Below are positions 16,648 through 28,863 of a DNA stretch of 64,000 bases, piece by piece. The notes under the pieces are model-generated. The model was not told the origin of the DNA and did not search any database. It was given only the letters and a program-made list of their open reading frames with translations. Origin of the DNA: Clostridium sartagoforme (GTDB taxonomy: Bacteria > Bacillota > Clostridia > Clostridiales > Clostridiaceae); NCBI RefSeq assembly GCF_004794105.1, contig NZ_SRYR01000011.1, positions 1 through 64,000 on the forward strand. The letters run 5' to 3'. The position numbers and the translations under genes are program-made. Numbering within the stretch: position 1 is the stretch's first letter; every line of letters starts with the position of its first letter.

Positions 16648-19600
16648 TTATTCAACTGACTTTAGAGCTTCAAGCATATCAACATTCTTTAATTTATTAT
16701 TAACATAATATTTCAAAACAAATAAAATAATTGTTATTGCTACGAATGGAATAGCATATGCTCCATTCCAACGATTTGGATTAAACATAACATCATCTGG
16801 TGGAACAACATTTAAAATATAGCTATGCAATAGAATACCACATCCCCATCCAGCAATAATCCCAATCAACGATAATACAATTGTTTCTCGATAAATATAC
16901 ATAGTTACTTCTTTATCAAAAAATCCTAAAACTTTGATTGTTGATAATTCTCTAATTCTTTCTGATACATTAATATTAGTTAAATTATATATAATAACAA
17001 TTGCTAATAATGTAGCTAAAATAATTAATACTTCCATGATTTTATTAAGTGAAGTGACTATAGTATCAATTTGCGAAGTCAAAGTTGTATTTTGAACAAC
17101 ACCTTCAACTGCTGATAATTCAACAAATTTAGATGATTCTATTTTTGTGTTATCAATACTTGAATTCTTTAACATGACAAGGTTAGCATTACTATTGAAA
17201 GATGTATCATAAACATTTTCATATGCTTCTGCATTCATAAAAATAAAATGTCCAGCATACATTTCACAAATATTTGATACTACAACTGATCTTTCATTAT
17301 CATAATTATCTGTAAAAGTAAATGTATCACCAACCTTAACACCTAACAGTTCAGCTAAACGTTCTGATATAACAGCACCATCATCTGTTAATTCTAACTT
17401 CTCATTACTCTTTCGATTTTTAAGAGAGATGTAGCTATTAAAATCATTTGCATCTTCAGAAACAATTAATTTTATATCCTGTCGATCATTATTTTTTCCT
17501 GCTACTTTTGATACTGTTTCATAATATACAGGAGAGTATCTATCTACTCCATTTGATTTCAATAAATCTAATAGTTCCTGTTTATCACTTTCTTTTGAAC
17601 TACTATTTTCAGCAACAATAATGTCATACTTGAGAATATCTCCAAACTGGCTATCTTTCATTCCAGCAATAGAGTGCTGAACTGCAAATCCTGCAAATAG
17701 TAATGCTACAGACCCAGCTACACCAAAAATAGTCATAAGCATTCTTTTTTTGTACCTAAATATATTTCTTGCTGTAACCTTATGAGTAAAACTCATTCGA
17801 CTCCATATTGGTGTAATGCGTTCTATAAAGATTTTAGAACCTTTTACTGGAGGTTTCGGAAGTAATAATCTTGACGGCTTATCTTTCAATTCTTTACTTG
17901 CTACTATATAAGCAGGAATGACTGCACTTATAATAGATAAAGCAATTGATAATACTGCAATTTTCCAATTAAAATGTAATTCAATTTGGGGAACTGTGAA
18001 TCCTGAACTATAAGCATTATAGACAATATAAGGTAATAATGTATGTCCTAAAAATATTCCTATAACAGTTCCAAGCATCCCAGAAATAGTACCATAAATA
18101 GTAAATTTTTTAATAATATCAAAATCATCATAACCTAATGCCTTTAAAGTTCCTAAGTTTATTCTTTCTTCATCGACAAAACGCGTCATTGTAGTAAGTG
18201 TTACTAAAGCCGCTACTAAATATAGAAAGGCAGGAAAAACTTTTGTCATAGAATCTATAATAGATGAAACTGTACTATAAATCTTATACCCCTCGCCTCC
18301 AGGAATCTCTCTACGGCTATTAAATGAATAAACTGGACCTGGTAAATCTTCAAATTCCTTTCTTGCATCATTTAATTTTTCTTCATTTTCCTTAATTTCT
18401 TTCTCTGCTTTTGGTTCTTCCTCTTGGAATTCCTCTAGTTTTTCATTATATTCTGTTTCCTTAGAAGCAAGTTCACTCTTGGCACCTTCAAGCTGACTTA
18501 TTCCTGAGCTATACTCACTCTTTGCACTTACCAGTTGCTGTTTAGCATTCTCTAATTGAAAATTTCCTTCATCAAGCTGTGCCTTAGCTAGTACCAATTT
18601 CTCCTCTGCCTGCGTTATGGCTAACTGTCCATTTTGCAATTCTTGATTTTTTTCATCAATTTGTGCCTGTGCTTCATTTACTTTAGTAATACCCGGATTG
18701 TAAATTTCTTCTATAAAAGTATTATGCTCACTTTCAATTTGTTCAAGTTGTGCCTTATATCCTAACATTTTCTTCTCTAACTGTTTTTTTTCTAATTCAG
18801 AAAGATTAGGATTAGTTATGACTGATTCAATTTGACTAATTCCTACTTTAAGTGAATCAATACCTTCTTCATATTGTTGTTTACCACTTTGAAGTTGTGT
18901 TTTAATATCATTAACTTCTTTTTGTTTAGTATTTATTTCTTCTTTACCTGACTCTAATTGATTCTTCTTTACTGCCAGCTCACTAATTCCACTATCATAT
19001 TCAGATTTCTTTTGATTAAAATAATTCTCTTTTTCAGCTATCTCTGCTTCCCCTTTTTCAATCTGACTCTTAGCATCATTTAGTTTAACTTCATTTTCTT
19101 CAATTTGAATTTTAGCTGATTCAATTTGACTTTTAGCTTCATTCAGTTGAGCCTTAGCATCTTCTAATTGTTTCTTAACTTCATCTAATTGTTTTCGACC
19201 ATCATCTATCTTACTTTCATATTCTTCTTGAATAGATTCCATTCTAATTTCTGGCTGATCCTCCAACAACTCAGATAAATTATCCTTATGCTCTTGAATC
19301 AAATCAACGTATTCATCGCTATATGGATCAACTCCCTGAGTATCTTTAAAAGTAATCTTTGCCATCATATACACATTAGAATCAAAAACTTCCTCGTTCA
19401 CAACTGCAAAACTATTTAATTCTCCTGTTCCAGCAGTAGTTTGTCCACGATTTATACTAGATAAAATTTCACCTGAATTAATATATCCAACAACTTTAAA
19501 ATCATGTCTCTTTAAAATCTTGGCTCCTATAATATCAGAACTTTCAGTAAAATTGATAGTATCTCCTATCTCATACTCATTACCATATACACTATCAATA

Positions 19601-19989
19601 ACAATCTCATCATCTGCTTCTGGCATCCTACCTTCAACTACTTCATATTTAGAAATTGATTCAGGTTTAGAAAATATTCTAAAGCTTATATTAGTATTTT
19701 CTACAACAACATCTTTAAGATAAATATATTCAATATCTTTAATATCACTGGCTTTCTCAATGTTACCTTGATCAATTTCATTAATACCATAATCCCCAAT
19801 GATTGTTATATCAGCAACATTAAGGTCCTCAAAGTAATGTTTCCCAGTTTCTCTCATATCTGGTCCAGTTACAAACAGACCTACCAATGCAAAAGAACCT
19901 AAAGCCATTAACATCATAATCGAGAAAAATCTTCCCCATGAATTAGAAAATGTCTTTCTAATATCTTTCCATAACATTGTTTTTCTCAT
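16648..19989 (-). CDS. FtsX-like ABC permease with long extracellular coiled coil
   Basis: A permease of 1113 residues from the ATG at 19989, which has AGGTGAT 6 bases upstream; an earlier GTG (19998) directly follows the ATPase stop and is less likely. Order: one membrane segment near residue 20; an extracellular MacB-like domain (about 45-215); a coiled coil of about 300 residues rich in E, K, Q and repeats such as QLEDAKAQLNEAKSQIE (about 235-550); then three FtsX membrane helices (about 585-710); a second ectodomain; and a final FtsX helix triplet ending near ALKSVE. Two FtsX units mark a MacB/LolE-type machine that acts on envelope substrates rather than a flux transporter. The ATPase is encoded just upstream. 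Confidence 0.9.
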   Translation of the reverse strand: MRKTMLWKDIRKTFSNSWGRFFSIMMLMALGSFALVGLFVTGPDMRETGKHYFEDLNVADITIIGDYGINEIDQGNIEKASDIKDIEYIYLKDVVVENTNISFRIFSKPESISKYEVVEGRMPEADDEIVIDSVYGNEYEIGDTINFTESSDIIGAKILKRHDFKVVGYINSGEILSSINRGQTTAGTGELNSFAVVNEEVFDSNVYMMAKITFKDTQGVDPYSDEYVDLIQEHKDNLSELLEDQPEIRMESIQEEYESKIDDGRKQLDEVKKQLEDAKAQLNEAKSQIESAKIQIEENEVKLNDAKSQIEKGEAEIAEKENYFNQKKSEYDSGISELAVKKNQLESGKEEINTKQKEVNDIKTQLQSGKQQYEEGIDSLKVGISQIESVITNPNLSELEKKQLEKKMLGYKAQLEQIESEHNTFIEEIYNPGITKVNEAQAQIDEKNQELQNGQLAITQAEEKLVLAKAQLDEGNFQLENAKQQLVSAKSEYSSGISQLEGAKSELASKETEYNEKLEEFQEEEPKAEKEIKENEEKLNDARKEFEDLPGPVYSFNSRREIPGGEGYKIYSTVSSIIDSMTKVFPAFLYLVAALVTLTTMTRFVDEERINLGTLKALGYDDFDIIKKFTIYGTISGMLGTVIGIFLGHTLLPYIVYNAYSSGFTVPQIELHFNWKIAVLSIALSIISAVIPAYIVASKELKDKPSRLLLPKPPVKGSKIFIERITPIWSRMSFTHKVTARNIFRYKKRMLMTIFGVAGSVALLFAGFAVQHSIAGMKDSQFGDILKYDIIVAENSSSKESDKQELLDLLKSNGVDRYSPVYYETVSKVAGKNNDRQDIKLIVSEDANDFNSYISLKNRKSNEKLELTDDGAVISERLAELLGVKVGDTFTFTDNYDNERSVVVSNICEMYAGHFIFMNAEAYENVYDTSFNSNANLVMLKNSSIDNTKIESSKFVELSAVEGVVQNTTLTSQIDTIVTSLNKIMEVLIILATLLAIVIIYNLTNINVSERIRELSTIKVLGFFDKEVTMYIYRETIVLSLIGIIAGWGCGILLHSYILNVVPPDDVMFNPNRWNGAYAIPFVAITIILFVLKYYVNNKLKNVDMLEALKSVE

Positions 19990-19998
19990 CCATATCAC

Positions 19999-20700
19999 CT
20001 ACCATTCAATATCAGCAATTTTTTTCGGATTTGGATTTATATCAATTTTTTTAACTTTAGCATCATGCATATGAATCACACGATCAGCAATTTCCGCTAT
20101 AGCGGCATTATGAGTTACAATAATAACAGTTGCTCCATGTTTTCGACTCATATCCTGAAGTATCTGTAGAACCTGCTTTCCCGTATTATAATCAAGTGCT
20201 CCTGTTGGTTCATCACATAAAAGAATTTTCGGATTTTTAGCAACTGCCCTAGCTATTGCTACACGCTGTTGCTCTCCTCCAGAAAGCTGTGCTGGAAAAT
20301 TATTAATACGCTTTTCCAAACCAACATCCTTTAAAACCTCAATTGGATCCCTTGCATCCTTAACAATTTCCGAAGCCAACTCAACATTCTCCTTAGCAGT
20401 AAGATTTGTAACCAAATTATAGAACTGAAAAACAAATCCAACATCACTACGTCTATATGCAGTTAACTGCTTAAGATTATAATTTGAAATATCCTTACCA
20501 TCAATAATTACTTGTCCCTCACTATTGGTATCCATTCCTCCAAGAATATTAAGAACTGTAGATTTACCAGCTCCTGATGATCCTAAAATAACAACCAATT
20601 CTCCTTTTTCAATAGAAAAACTAACATCATTATTAGCAACAATTTCTGTATCACCTGTCTTATAACGTTTATAGCTATGAATCATTTCAATATAACTCAT
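19999..20700 (-). CDS. ABC transporter ATPase, MacB/LolD type
   Basis: A 233-residue cytoplasmic ATPase. Walker A GSSGAGKS (40-47), Q-loop FQFYNLV (91-97), signature LSGGEQQR (139-146), Walker B ILLCDEP (159-165) and the H-loop THNAAIA are all intact. The sequence belongs to the LolD/MacB/FtsE group that partners FtsX-type permeases, agreeing with the permease gene whose start lies 9 bases after this stop. Its promoter region contains an operator for the divergent TetR (20761-20775). Substrate unknown; related systems handle peptides, antibiotics or envelope signals. Confidence 0.94.
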   Translation of the reverse strand: MSYIEMIHSYKRYKTGDTEIVANNDVSFSIEKGELVVILGSSGAGKSTVLNILGGMDTNSEGQVIIDGKDISNYNLKQLTAYRRSDVGFVFQFYNLVTNLTAKENVELASEIVKDARDPIEVLKDVGLEKRINNFPAQLSGGEQQRVAIARAVAKNPKILLCDEPTGALDYNTGKQVLQILQDMSRKHGATVIIVTHNAAIAEIADRVIHMHDAKVKKIDINPNPKKIADIEW

Positions 20701-20753
20701 GTTCTTTTCTCCTCCCTTAAATGAACAACATGTTGATTTGTTTATGGATTTAT

Positions 20754-20784
20754 TTTATACTGTTCATATAGAACAATCAATAAT
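20754..20784 (-). promoter_or_regulatory. ABC operon promoter with embedded TetR operator
   Basis: TGTTCATATAGAACA (20761-20775) is a 15-bp inverted repeat lying immediately upstream of a minus-strand -10 TATAAA (20754-20759), inside the spacer of a candidate promoter (-35 TTATTG). A second palindrome, CAACATGTTG, is at 20726-20735. Position between divergent genes points to the TetR at 20826 as the binder. Confidence 0.65.
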
Positions 20785-20825
20785 CACTTTTTTTAATGTG
20801 TTGATTTAAGGAGGAAAAATAAAAT

Positions 20826-21413
20826 ATGACTCAGAAAAGAAAGACACAAACTAAAGCTATAATTAAAAATGTCTTTACACAACTTCTTATTGAGAAAGGA
20901 TTCAATTCTTTAACAGTGAGTGATATTACTAGAATGTCAAATATCAATAGAGGAACCTTTTACTTACATTATGTTGATAAATATGATTTACTAGAGCAAT
21001 TAGAAAATGAAATAATTAGTGAACTCACTAATATTTTATTAAAAGATTCAGAATACAATTTAAATAATCCCTTAGAATTAATTCCTTACTCTTCAATTTT
21101 AAATGCTCTATATTACGTAAAAGAAGATTTTGAATTTATCATGGCTTTAATAGGCAGTAAAGGTGATTCTGCTTTCATAGAAAAATTTAAAGATATTATA
21201 AAAAAATTAATAGAGTCCAGAGTAAATAAATCTAATAGTTTAAGTTTATCTATGAAAGGAATCCCGAATGATTACGCCAATGAAATTTTACTTAGCAGTA
21301 TAATATCAGTTATTTTACTTTGGATAAGAAAAGGTGGAGTAGAATCTCCAGAAGATATTGCTAAAATTATTAGCCAAGCAAAAGAAATTGCCCCATATGA
21401 GTTGTTAATATAG
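20826..21413 (+). CDS. TetR-family regulator of the coiled-coil ABC exporter
   Basis: A 195-residue regulator with an N-terminal helix-turn-helix (FNSLTVSDITRMSNINRG) and the TetR signature TFYLHYVDKYDLL. The C-terminal helical domain probably binds an effector and dimerises. It is divergent from the ABC ATPase-permease pair with an operator in the shared promoter. It is a paralogue of the TetR at 5906-6484: both end the recognition helix in NINRGTFYLHY or DINRGTFYLHY. The 3' end runs into an IS256-type transposase fragment on the other strand, so its last residues may not be ancestral. Shine-Dalgarno AAGGAGG precedes the ATG. Confidence 0.9.
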   Translation: MTQKRKTQTKAIIKNVFTQLLIEKGFNSLTVSDITRMSNINRGTFYLHYVDKYDLLEQLENEIISELTNILLKDSEYNLNNPLELIPYSSILNALYYVKEDFEFIMALIGSKGDSAFIEKFKDIIKKLIESRVNKSNSLSLSMKGIPNDYANEILLSSIISVILLWIRKGGVESPEDIAKIISQAKEIAPYELLI

Positions 21414-21538
21414 ATGCCTAAAATATCTTTATAGGCTTTCATTGTGTAACCTAAACAAATGTAAACTGCTTTGTTAACTGTTTTTCCATTACTTCTAACT
21501 TTAAAATACATATCATCCAAATACACTATAGGATATAT
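21407..21538 (-). pseudogene. IS256-family transposase fragment
   Basis: Translation of the minus strand gives YPIVYLDDMYFKVRSNGK, then TVNKAVYICLGYTMKAYKDI and LGIYI, about 44 residues from the catalytic core of IS256/mutator-type transposases, which normally read YPIVYLDAI.. KVR. VVNKAVY. The aspartate of the DDE set is in this block. Nothing before or after continues the homology, and no inverted terminal repeats are visible, so this is a decayed scar. It overlaps the last codons of the TetR gene. Confidence 0.75.
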
Positions 21539-21583
21539 TTTATTAGTTATCCACAGTTTTTAAAAATATAATCTCCTAAAGAA

Positions 21584-21639
21584 TAAAAAAATAACACCTT
21601 AAAGTTACATTCTTCATACTGTAACTTTAAGGTGTTATT
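21584..21639 (-). terminator. Terminator of the bgl operon
   Basis: A 20-bp perfect stem (21590-21609 with 21620-21639) with a 10-base loop, followed on the minus strand by TTTTTT. A second hairpin with a 13-bp perfect stem (21718-21730 with 21744-21756) lies between it and the bglF stop, giving tandem structures after the operon. This accounts for most of the gap at 21540-21782. Confidence 0.88.
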
Positions 21640-21782
21640 ACTTGCAAATACCTGTGTTAATAATATATTTTAATTACATCTATATTCTCACTAATAACTA
21701 AAATTTAATTTCATGCCAGATATTATGAGTAATATTTATAACTACTCATAATATCTACAATCAATAATTTTTATAAACTAAA

Positions 21783-23660
<1,878 letters not shown>

Positions 23661-23685
23661 TTAAATTAATCATAATCTTATATAT

Positions 23686-23773
23686 AAAAAAGCAAGACCT
23701 AAAGTTTAATAATACTTAAATTACTTTTGTATTTTCAAACCTATGGTCTTGCCTGATTCAACAGTAACAATCC
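23686..23773 (-). promoter_or_regulatory. RAT antiterminator and terminator upstream of bglF
   Basis: On the minus strand 23773-23745 reads GGATTGTTACTG, five bases, then AATCAGGCAAGACC, the consensus ribonucleic antiterminator of the LicT/SacY family. Its 3' part (GCAAGACC) also forms the terminator stem with 23692-23699, with a T run after it. Binding by LicT would block the terminator. Confidence 0.93.
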
Positions 23774-23795
23774 TAAATATTTAATTATTTCTATA

Positions 23796-24626
23796 TTATC
23801 TATTAACAATACGCTTAATATGAAGTGTCAAATAAAGCTGTTCTTCATGACTTAACTCTATATTTAAATATTTTTCTATCTTAAGCATACATTTATAAGC
23901 ATCTTTATATTTTTCCTTTACTTGAGCTAAAAGAAAGTCTTCATTTTCATTTCTATACTGTGTTTTATTATTAAGCCTTTTAAAGAAAAATCTTAAATGA
24001 GTAATAAACCTTTCATAGTTTAAAGATTGTTCATCTAATTCAATATCAAATGTATATTTCACAATATTTAGTATATCCTGAATCTTTTTGGTCATACTAT
24101 AAGCAATATCAGTTTTATCGCTTTTTCCATTAATCTGAGCTGTTATCAAGTGAAGTGCAATATTTCCGGCTTCTTCTTCATTAATCTTTTTACCAAATTC
24201 ACTTTCAATAAACTCTAAAGCTTTTAATCCAATATTATATTCTTTAGGATAAAACTTCTTTATTTCCCAAATCAATATATTTGGTCTTTCTATTCCTTCA
24301 TCAAATAATTTTAATGTATAACTTATATGATCAGTTAATGTTACATAAATATAATCATTAAGTTCACAGTTTAACATGTTCTTAGCATATTCCACAATAT
24401 CATAGCACAATGATATTTGTTCTGTAGGTATGTGTTCTAAAATCATTTTAAACTTTTCTAAAGTATCCTTTTCCTTTAAAATAAAAGTTTTTTCTATTAA
24501 TGATTCATCTACTTCATCGCCAACTTTTTTTCTAAACGCAAGTCCACATCCAATGATAACAGAATCTCGTCCATTGTCTTCTTTAACTATAACTGCATTG
24601 TTGTTAAAAATTTTATCTATCTTCAA
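23796..24626 (-). CDS. licT: LicT/BglG-family transcription antiterminator
   Basis: A 276-residue RNA-binding regulator. The N-terminal coat-like RNA-binding domain (1-55) reads MKIDKIFNNNAVIVKEDNG, followed by PRD1 (about 65-170) and PRD2 (about 171-276). The paired conserved histidines can be seen in LTDHISYTLK and ALHLI in PRD1, and in FITHLRFFFKR and LTLHIKR in PRD2. These are phosphorylated by HPr and BglF to set activity. It binds the RAT elements present before all three genes of this operon, including its own. The start is TTG, with GAGGTG about 7 bases upstream. Confidence 0.94.
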   Translation of the reverse strand: MKIDKIFNNNAVIVKEDNGRDSVIIGCGLAFRKKVGDEVDESLIEKTFILKEKDTLEKFKMILEHIPTEQISLCYDIVEYAKNMLNCELNDYIYVTLTDHISYTLKLFDEGIERPNILIWEIKKFYPKEYNIGLKALEFIESEFGKKINEEEAGNIALHLITAQINGKSDKTDIAYSMTKKIQDILNIVKYTFDIELDEQSLNYERFITHLRFFFKRLNNKTQYRNENEDFLLAQVKEKYKDAYKCMLKIEKYLNIELSHEEQLYLTLHIKRIVNR

Positions 24627-24667
24627 TGCACATCACCTCATACTCCATTCTATACTTGACTATATTA

Positions 24668-24757
24668 AAAAATAAAAACCTTAATTAATTAAAAGAAATA
24701 AATATCATATTTCTTCTACTTAATTAAGGTATAGCCTGATCGAATCAGTAACAATCC
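24668..24757 (-). promoter_or_regulatory. RAT antiterminator and terminator upstream of licT
   Basis: On the minus strand the RAT (24757-24728) begins GGATTGTTACTG and ends ATCAGGCTATACC. The overlapping terminator pairs ACCTTAATTAA (24678-24688) with TTAATTAAGGT (24720-24730). The rest of the gap to 24946 is featureless AT-rich sequence. Confidence 0.9.
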
Positions 24758-24946
24758 CAAGTTAATGTAACCGTTTATTTTCAATTTCATCATACTTTTT
24801 TTATGATAACTTGTCAATACTTTTTTTTAAACTTTATATGCTTTCATAAAAAGCTTTAAAAACTCGATTTTGTTTTGCATGACTATAATTTATTCTTCAT
24901 TTTTGAATCAGCTTTTAAAATATAATAGAATTTAATATTAAGTAAG

Positions 24947-26416
<1,470 letters not shown>

Positions 26417-26420
26417 TTAA

Positions 26421-26521
26421 AAATAAAAGACCCATCTGTAGAGATATAAGCAATTGCACAAAATACACTCCTTATAAACTCATACAAATAGGTCTAGCTT
26501 GTCTTTCAACAATAACCATCC
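26421..26521 (-). promoter_or_regulatory. RAT antiterminator and terminator upstream of bglA
   Basis: On the minus strand the RAT at 26521-26491 begins GGATGGTTATTG and ends ACAAGCTAGACC, a variant of the consensus. The terminator pairs AGACCCAT (26428-26435) and beyond with ATAGGTCT (26488-26495), followed by a T-rich tract. Confidence 0.86.
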
Positions 26522-26536
26522 AAATTTTATATTCAC

Positions 26537-26573
26537 ATTATAAAACATTCTAAACATTCTGTCAACGGTTTCA
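26537..26573 (-). promoter_or_regulatory. Consensus promoter of the bgl operon with overlapping cre site
   Basis: On the minus strand: -35 TTGACA (26560-26565), 17-base spacer, -10 TATAAT (26537-26542), a perfect sigma-A consensus. The cre TGAAACCGTTGACA (26560-26573) fits TGNAANCGNNNNCA fully and covers the -35, so CcpA binding would block polymerase. CcpA itself is encoded at 31034-32035. Confidence 0.92.
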
Positions 26574-26709
26574 CTTATTTATCTTTTATAATTTTTTCTT
26601 CTTTTTAAAATACCTAAATAAGACCTTTTACTACATACACGTTTCATCTACCCAATCCCCCTAACATACTGTAATATTTATTATATAGTCATATATATTA
26701 TTTAGGCAC

Positions 26710-26883
26710 ATGAAAGAAAATAATATACCAAATTTGTTGCCTATGCCACAAATGGAATTAGGAAAAGCCTTAATGATCTTATTAAGAAAAGCAAAAATAG
26801 AAGCCATTTAGAAGGACATGAAGCAGAATACTGTAAAAGAATATGCAAATCTTCATAATATAAATTATTCAAATAGAAACAAC
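26710..26883 (+). other. Possible decayed coding remnant in a 500-base gap
   Basis: An ATG at 26710 opens MKENNIPNLLPMPQMELGKA and continues to a stop after 34 codons. The same frame reopens after the stop (MKQNTVKEYANLHNIN). Codon texture looks coding, but no family is recognised; the first half vaguely recalls N-termini of transposases. The remainder of 26574-27089 shows nothing supported. Confidence 0.25.
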
Positions 26884-27089
26884 TGAAATAAATTCAGCTG
26901 TTCTTTTAAGACTTAATACATTATATTTTTAATTATTTTGACTAATAATTTTGGTTCTCCACAGATACGCTTCAACATAACTAATTCTAAACTTATAAAT
27001 TTAACCTTTTCACTAATGAATTTTATTATTTATATACATCTAAAAATACCTAGCTTCAATGCTACGTATCTTTAGATAAGTCTCTTTAT

Positions 27090-27617
27090 TTAACAATACC
27101 AATTTATCTTTGCTGGATTAGACTCATCTATTATAGCAATTTTCTCTAGAGCTTCCTCTATCTTTTTGCATTCTCTTGCAGCGATTTCTTCATAAACCTC
27201 TTCATTCTCATTAACACCAACAGAAGAATATGCTATTGCTGCAGCTCCATAAAATACAAGTCCTAAAGAGCTAGTTACAGTATTAATAGTTGTAGTTGTT
27301 GCAGCAATTGCCCTAGCTGCTGCTTGTGCAGCTGAATTTCCTTCTGCTTCTCTTGCTGCTACTTGAGCTTCCTTTATAACTTTCTTTGCTTCTGCTAATT
27401 TAATTTTCCCATCTAGCCATTCACTAGTTGCATTTAATGAATCCCTTAAACGAGTATCCTCAGGATAATCTTTTTCATAAATAGGTAAAATATTCTCCCT
27501 TGCATACTCATTGCACCATTTTACAATAGTATTTTTGCTTTGTGTTTCTATTAACTTCATTAGAGAAATAATATATGGTGAATCTGCTTTTCCAAGCATT
27601 TTTCTTATTTTAGCCAT
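27090..27617 (-). CDS. Imm-5-like putative immunity protein
   Basis: A 175-residue protein, mostly helical and rich in alanine. The block KWCNEYARENILPIYEKDYP, then EDTRLRDSLNATSEWLDGKI, resembles proteins annotated as putative immunity protein (Imm-5 type), which have a WxxxxAxxVLPxFE..PxDxRPR pattern followed by an Ala-rich helix. Such proteins usually protect against a toxin of a polymorphic or contact-dependent system. No toxin gene is adjacent: upstream is a decayed region and downstream is the deformylase. It may therefore be an orphan immunity gene or have another role. Shine-Dalgarno AAAGGAG precedes the ATG. Confidence 0.6.
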   Translation of the reverse strand: MAKIRKMLGKADSPYIISLMKLIETQSKNTIVKWCNEYARENILPIYEKDYPEDTRLRDSLNATSEWLDGKIKLAEAKKVIKEAQVAAREAEGNSAAQAAARAIAATTTTINTVTSSLGLVFYGAAAIAYSSVGVNENEEVYEEIAARECKKIEEALEKIAIIDESNPAKINWYC

Positions 27618-27691
27618 AATAACTCCTTTTTCTTAAAAGTATTTTCATATTAATAAACTCAGTATAAATTCAATATAATTACTTTTATATA

Positions 27692-28102
27692 TTAGATTAT
27701 TATACCTTCAAAATGATCTACTTCATGTTGAATAATCTGTGCTGTGAATCCAGTAAATGTTTGTTTATGTTTCTTGAACTGCCTATCAAAATATTCTACT
27801 TCAATTATTTCATATCTCATGGTTTTTCTAAATCCAGTTAAAGATAAACAGCTTTCTTCTGTTTCATAACGTTTCTCTTTCTTTACTATAACTGGATTCA
27901 CCATAGGAATTATAATATCACCTACACTAAATACTAGTATTTGTTTTTTAACTCCTATCATATTGGCTGCCATACCAACACAACCATCTAGGTTTGCTCT
28001 TAAAGTATCTACTAGATCATCTATAACTGCTATATCTTCTTTAGTTGCAGGTTCTGATTTCTGTCCTAAAAATAATACATCCTTTACAATTGGTCTTATC
28101 AT
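27692..28102 (-). CDS. def: Peptide deformylase (variant motif I)
   Basis: A 136-residue metalloenzyme of the deformylase family, which removes the formyl group from nascent protein N-termini. Motif II ESCLSL (metal cysteine) and motif III QHEVDH (metal histidines and catalytic glutamate) are intact. Motif I reads GCVGMAANMIG where classical enzymes have GVGLAAPQ, so asparagine replaces the glutamine that shapes the oxyanion hole. It is shorter than typical deformylases and lies next to an immunity-like gene rather than fmt. It may be a second, non-housekeeping deformylase; activity is likely but not certain. Confidence 0.88.
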   Translation of the reverse strand: MIRPIVKDVLFLGQKSEPATKEDIAVIDDLVDTLRANLDGCVGMAANMIGVKKQILVFSVGDIIIPMVNPVIVKKEKRYETEESCLSLTGFRKTMRYEIIEVEYFDRQFKKHKQTFTGFTAQIIQHEVDHFEGIII

Positions 28103-28242
28103 AATTATTCAACCTTTCTATTCCTTGTCTAAACAATCTTCATCATTTTCATTATAAGTTAACTCATTTTGAGAATACAACTTTATAATCCTCAAAAAGC
28201 ACAGATATATTTCCCAATAACTTACTGAAATAATTATAACAT

Positions 28243-28272
28243 AAGCCAATGATACTTTAGCATCATTGGCTT
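28243..28272. terminator. Hairpin terminator between def and the ACT-domain gene
   Basis: An 11-bp stem AAGCCAATGAT / ATCATTGGCTT (28243-28253 with 28262-28272). The T-rich flank is better on the plus strand than on the minus, so strand is left open. It lies after the minus-strand ACT-domain gene. Confidence 0.65.
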
Positions 28273-28345
28273 GATTTTAATATTTAATAATTTTTATTTT
28301 ATTAAACATGCCTTCACTTCATATTAATAAAATTAACTTGTCCTT

Positions 28346-28786
28346 TTATTCCATAGCCAAAACCTTAACACTTATTACATTTTGCAATAATCTTAAAGTG
28401 TTAACTAAATGCTTTATATCCTTCGTCATATTAGCTATATCTATTGTTATCGTAACGTTTGCAGCCATATTTATAGGAATATCCTGACTTATTGTTAATA
28501 TATTTCCCTTATTAAAGGCTATGCAATCTAAAACCTTTGAAAGTGTTCCAGCTTCATGGGATAAAAGTACTACTAACGTAATTTTCTTACTGTTAATTCC
28601 CTCAGCCATAGGAAAAATATAATCCTTATATTTATAAAAAGTGCTTCTACTAATTCCTGTATTTTTTGTAGCTTCACTTATATCCTTATATTTTCCTGTT
28701 AATAAACTCTCTTTAACCTCCAGAACCTTCTTAAATACCTCTGGAATAACCTTGTCACTAACTATATAATATTTATCTCCTGCCAT
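28346..28786 (-). CDS. ACT domain-containing protein, UPF0735 (PheB-like)
   Basis: A 146-residue protein of the UPF0735 family. The N-terminal third includes a helix-turn-helix-like segment (ISEATKNTGISRSTFYKYKD), and the C-terminal half (about 68-146) is an ACT domain beginning ITLVVLLSHEAGTLSKVLD, a fold that binds small ligands such as amino acids. The family is sometimes named PheB after its position beside pheA in Bacillus, but here no aromatic biosynthesis gene is nearby. Probably an amino-acid-responsive regulator; ligand and targets unknown. Confidence 0.85.
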   Translation of the reverse strand: MAGDKYYIVSDKVIPEVFKKVLEVKESLLTGKYKDISEATKNTGISRSTFYKYKDYIFPMAEGINSKKITLVVLLSHEAGTLSKVLDCIAFNKGNILTISQDIPINMAANVTITIDIANMTKDIKHLVNTLRLLQNVISVKVLAME

Positions 28787-28863
28787 CCCTACACCACCTA
28801 AATAAAAAAATAAACTATATATTTATCTATTATATAGCTTATCTTGTATAAAATATATATTAT

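Noticed and set aside
24760..24800. Possible second cre site before licT (TGTAACCGTTTATT)
   Set aside because: Lacks the required C near the 3' end of the consensus.
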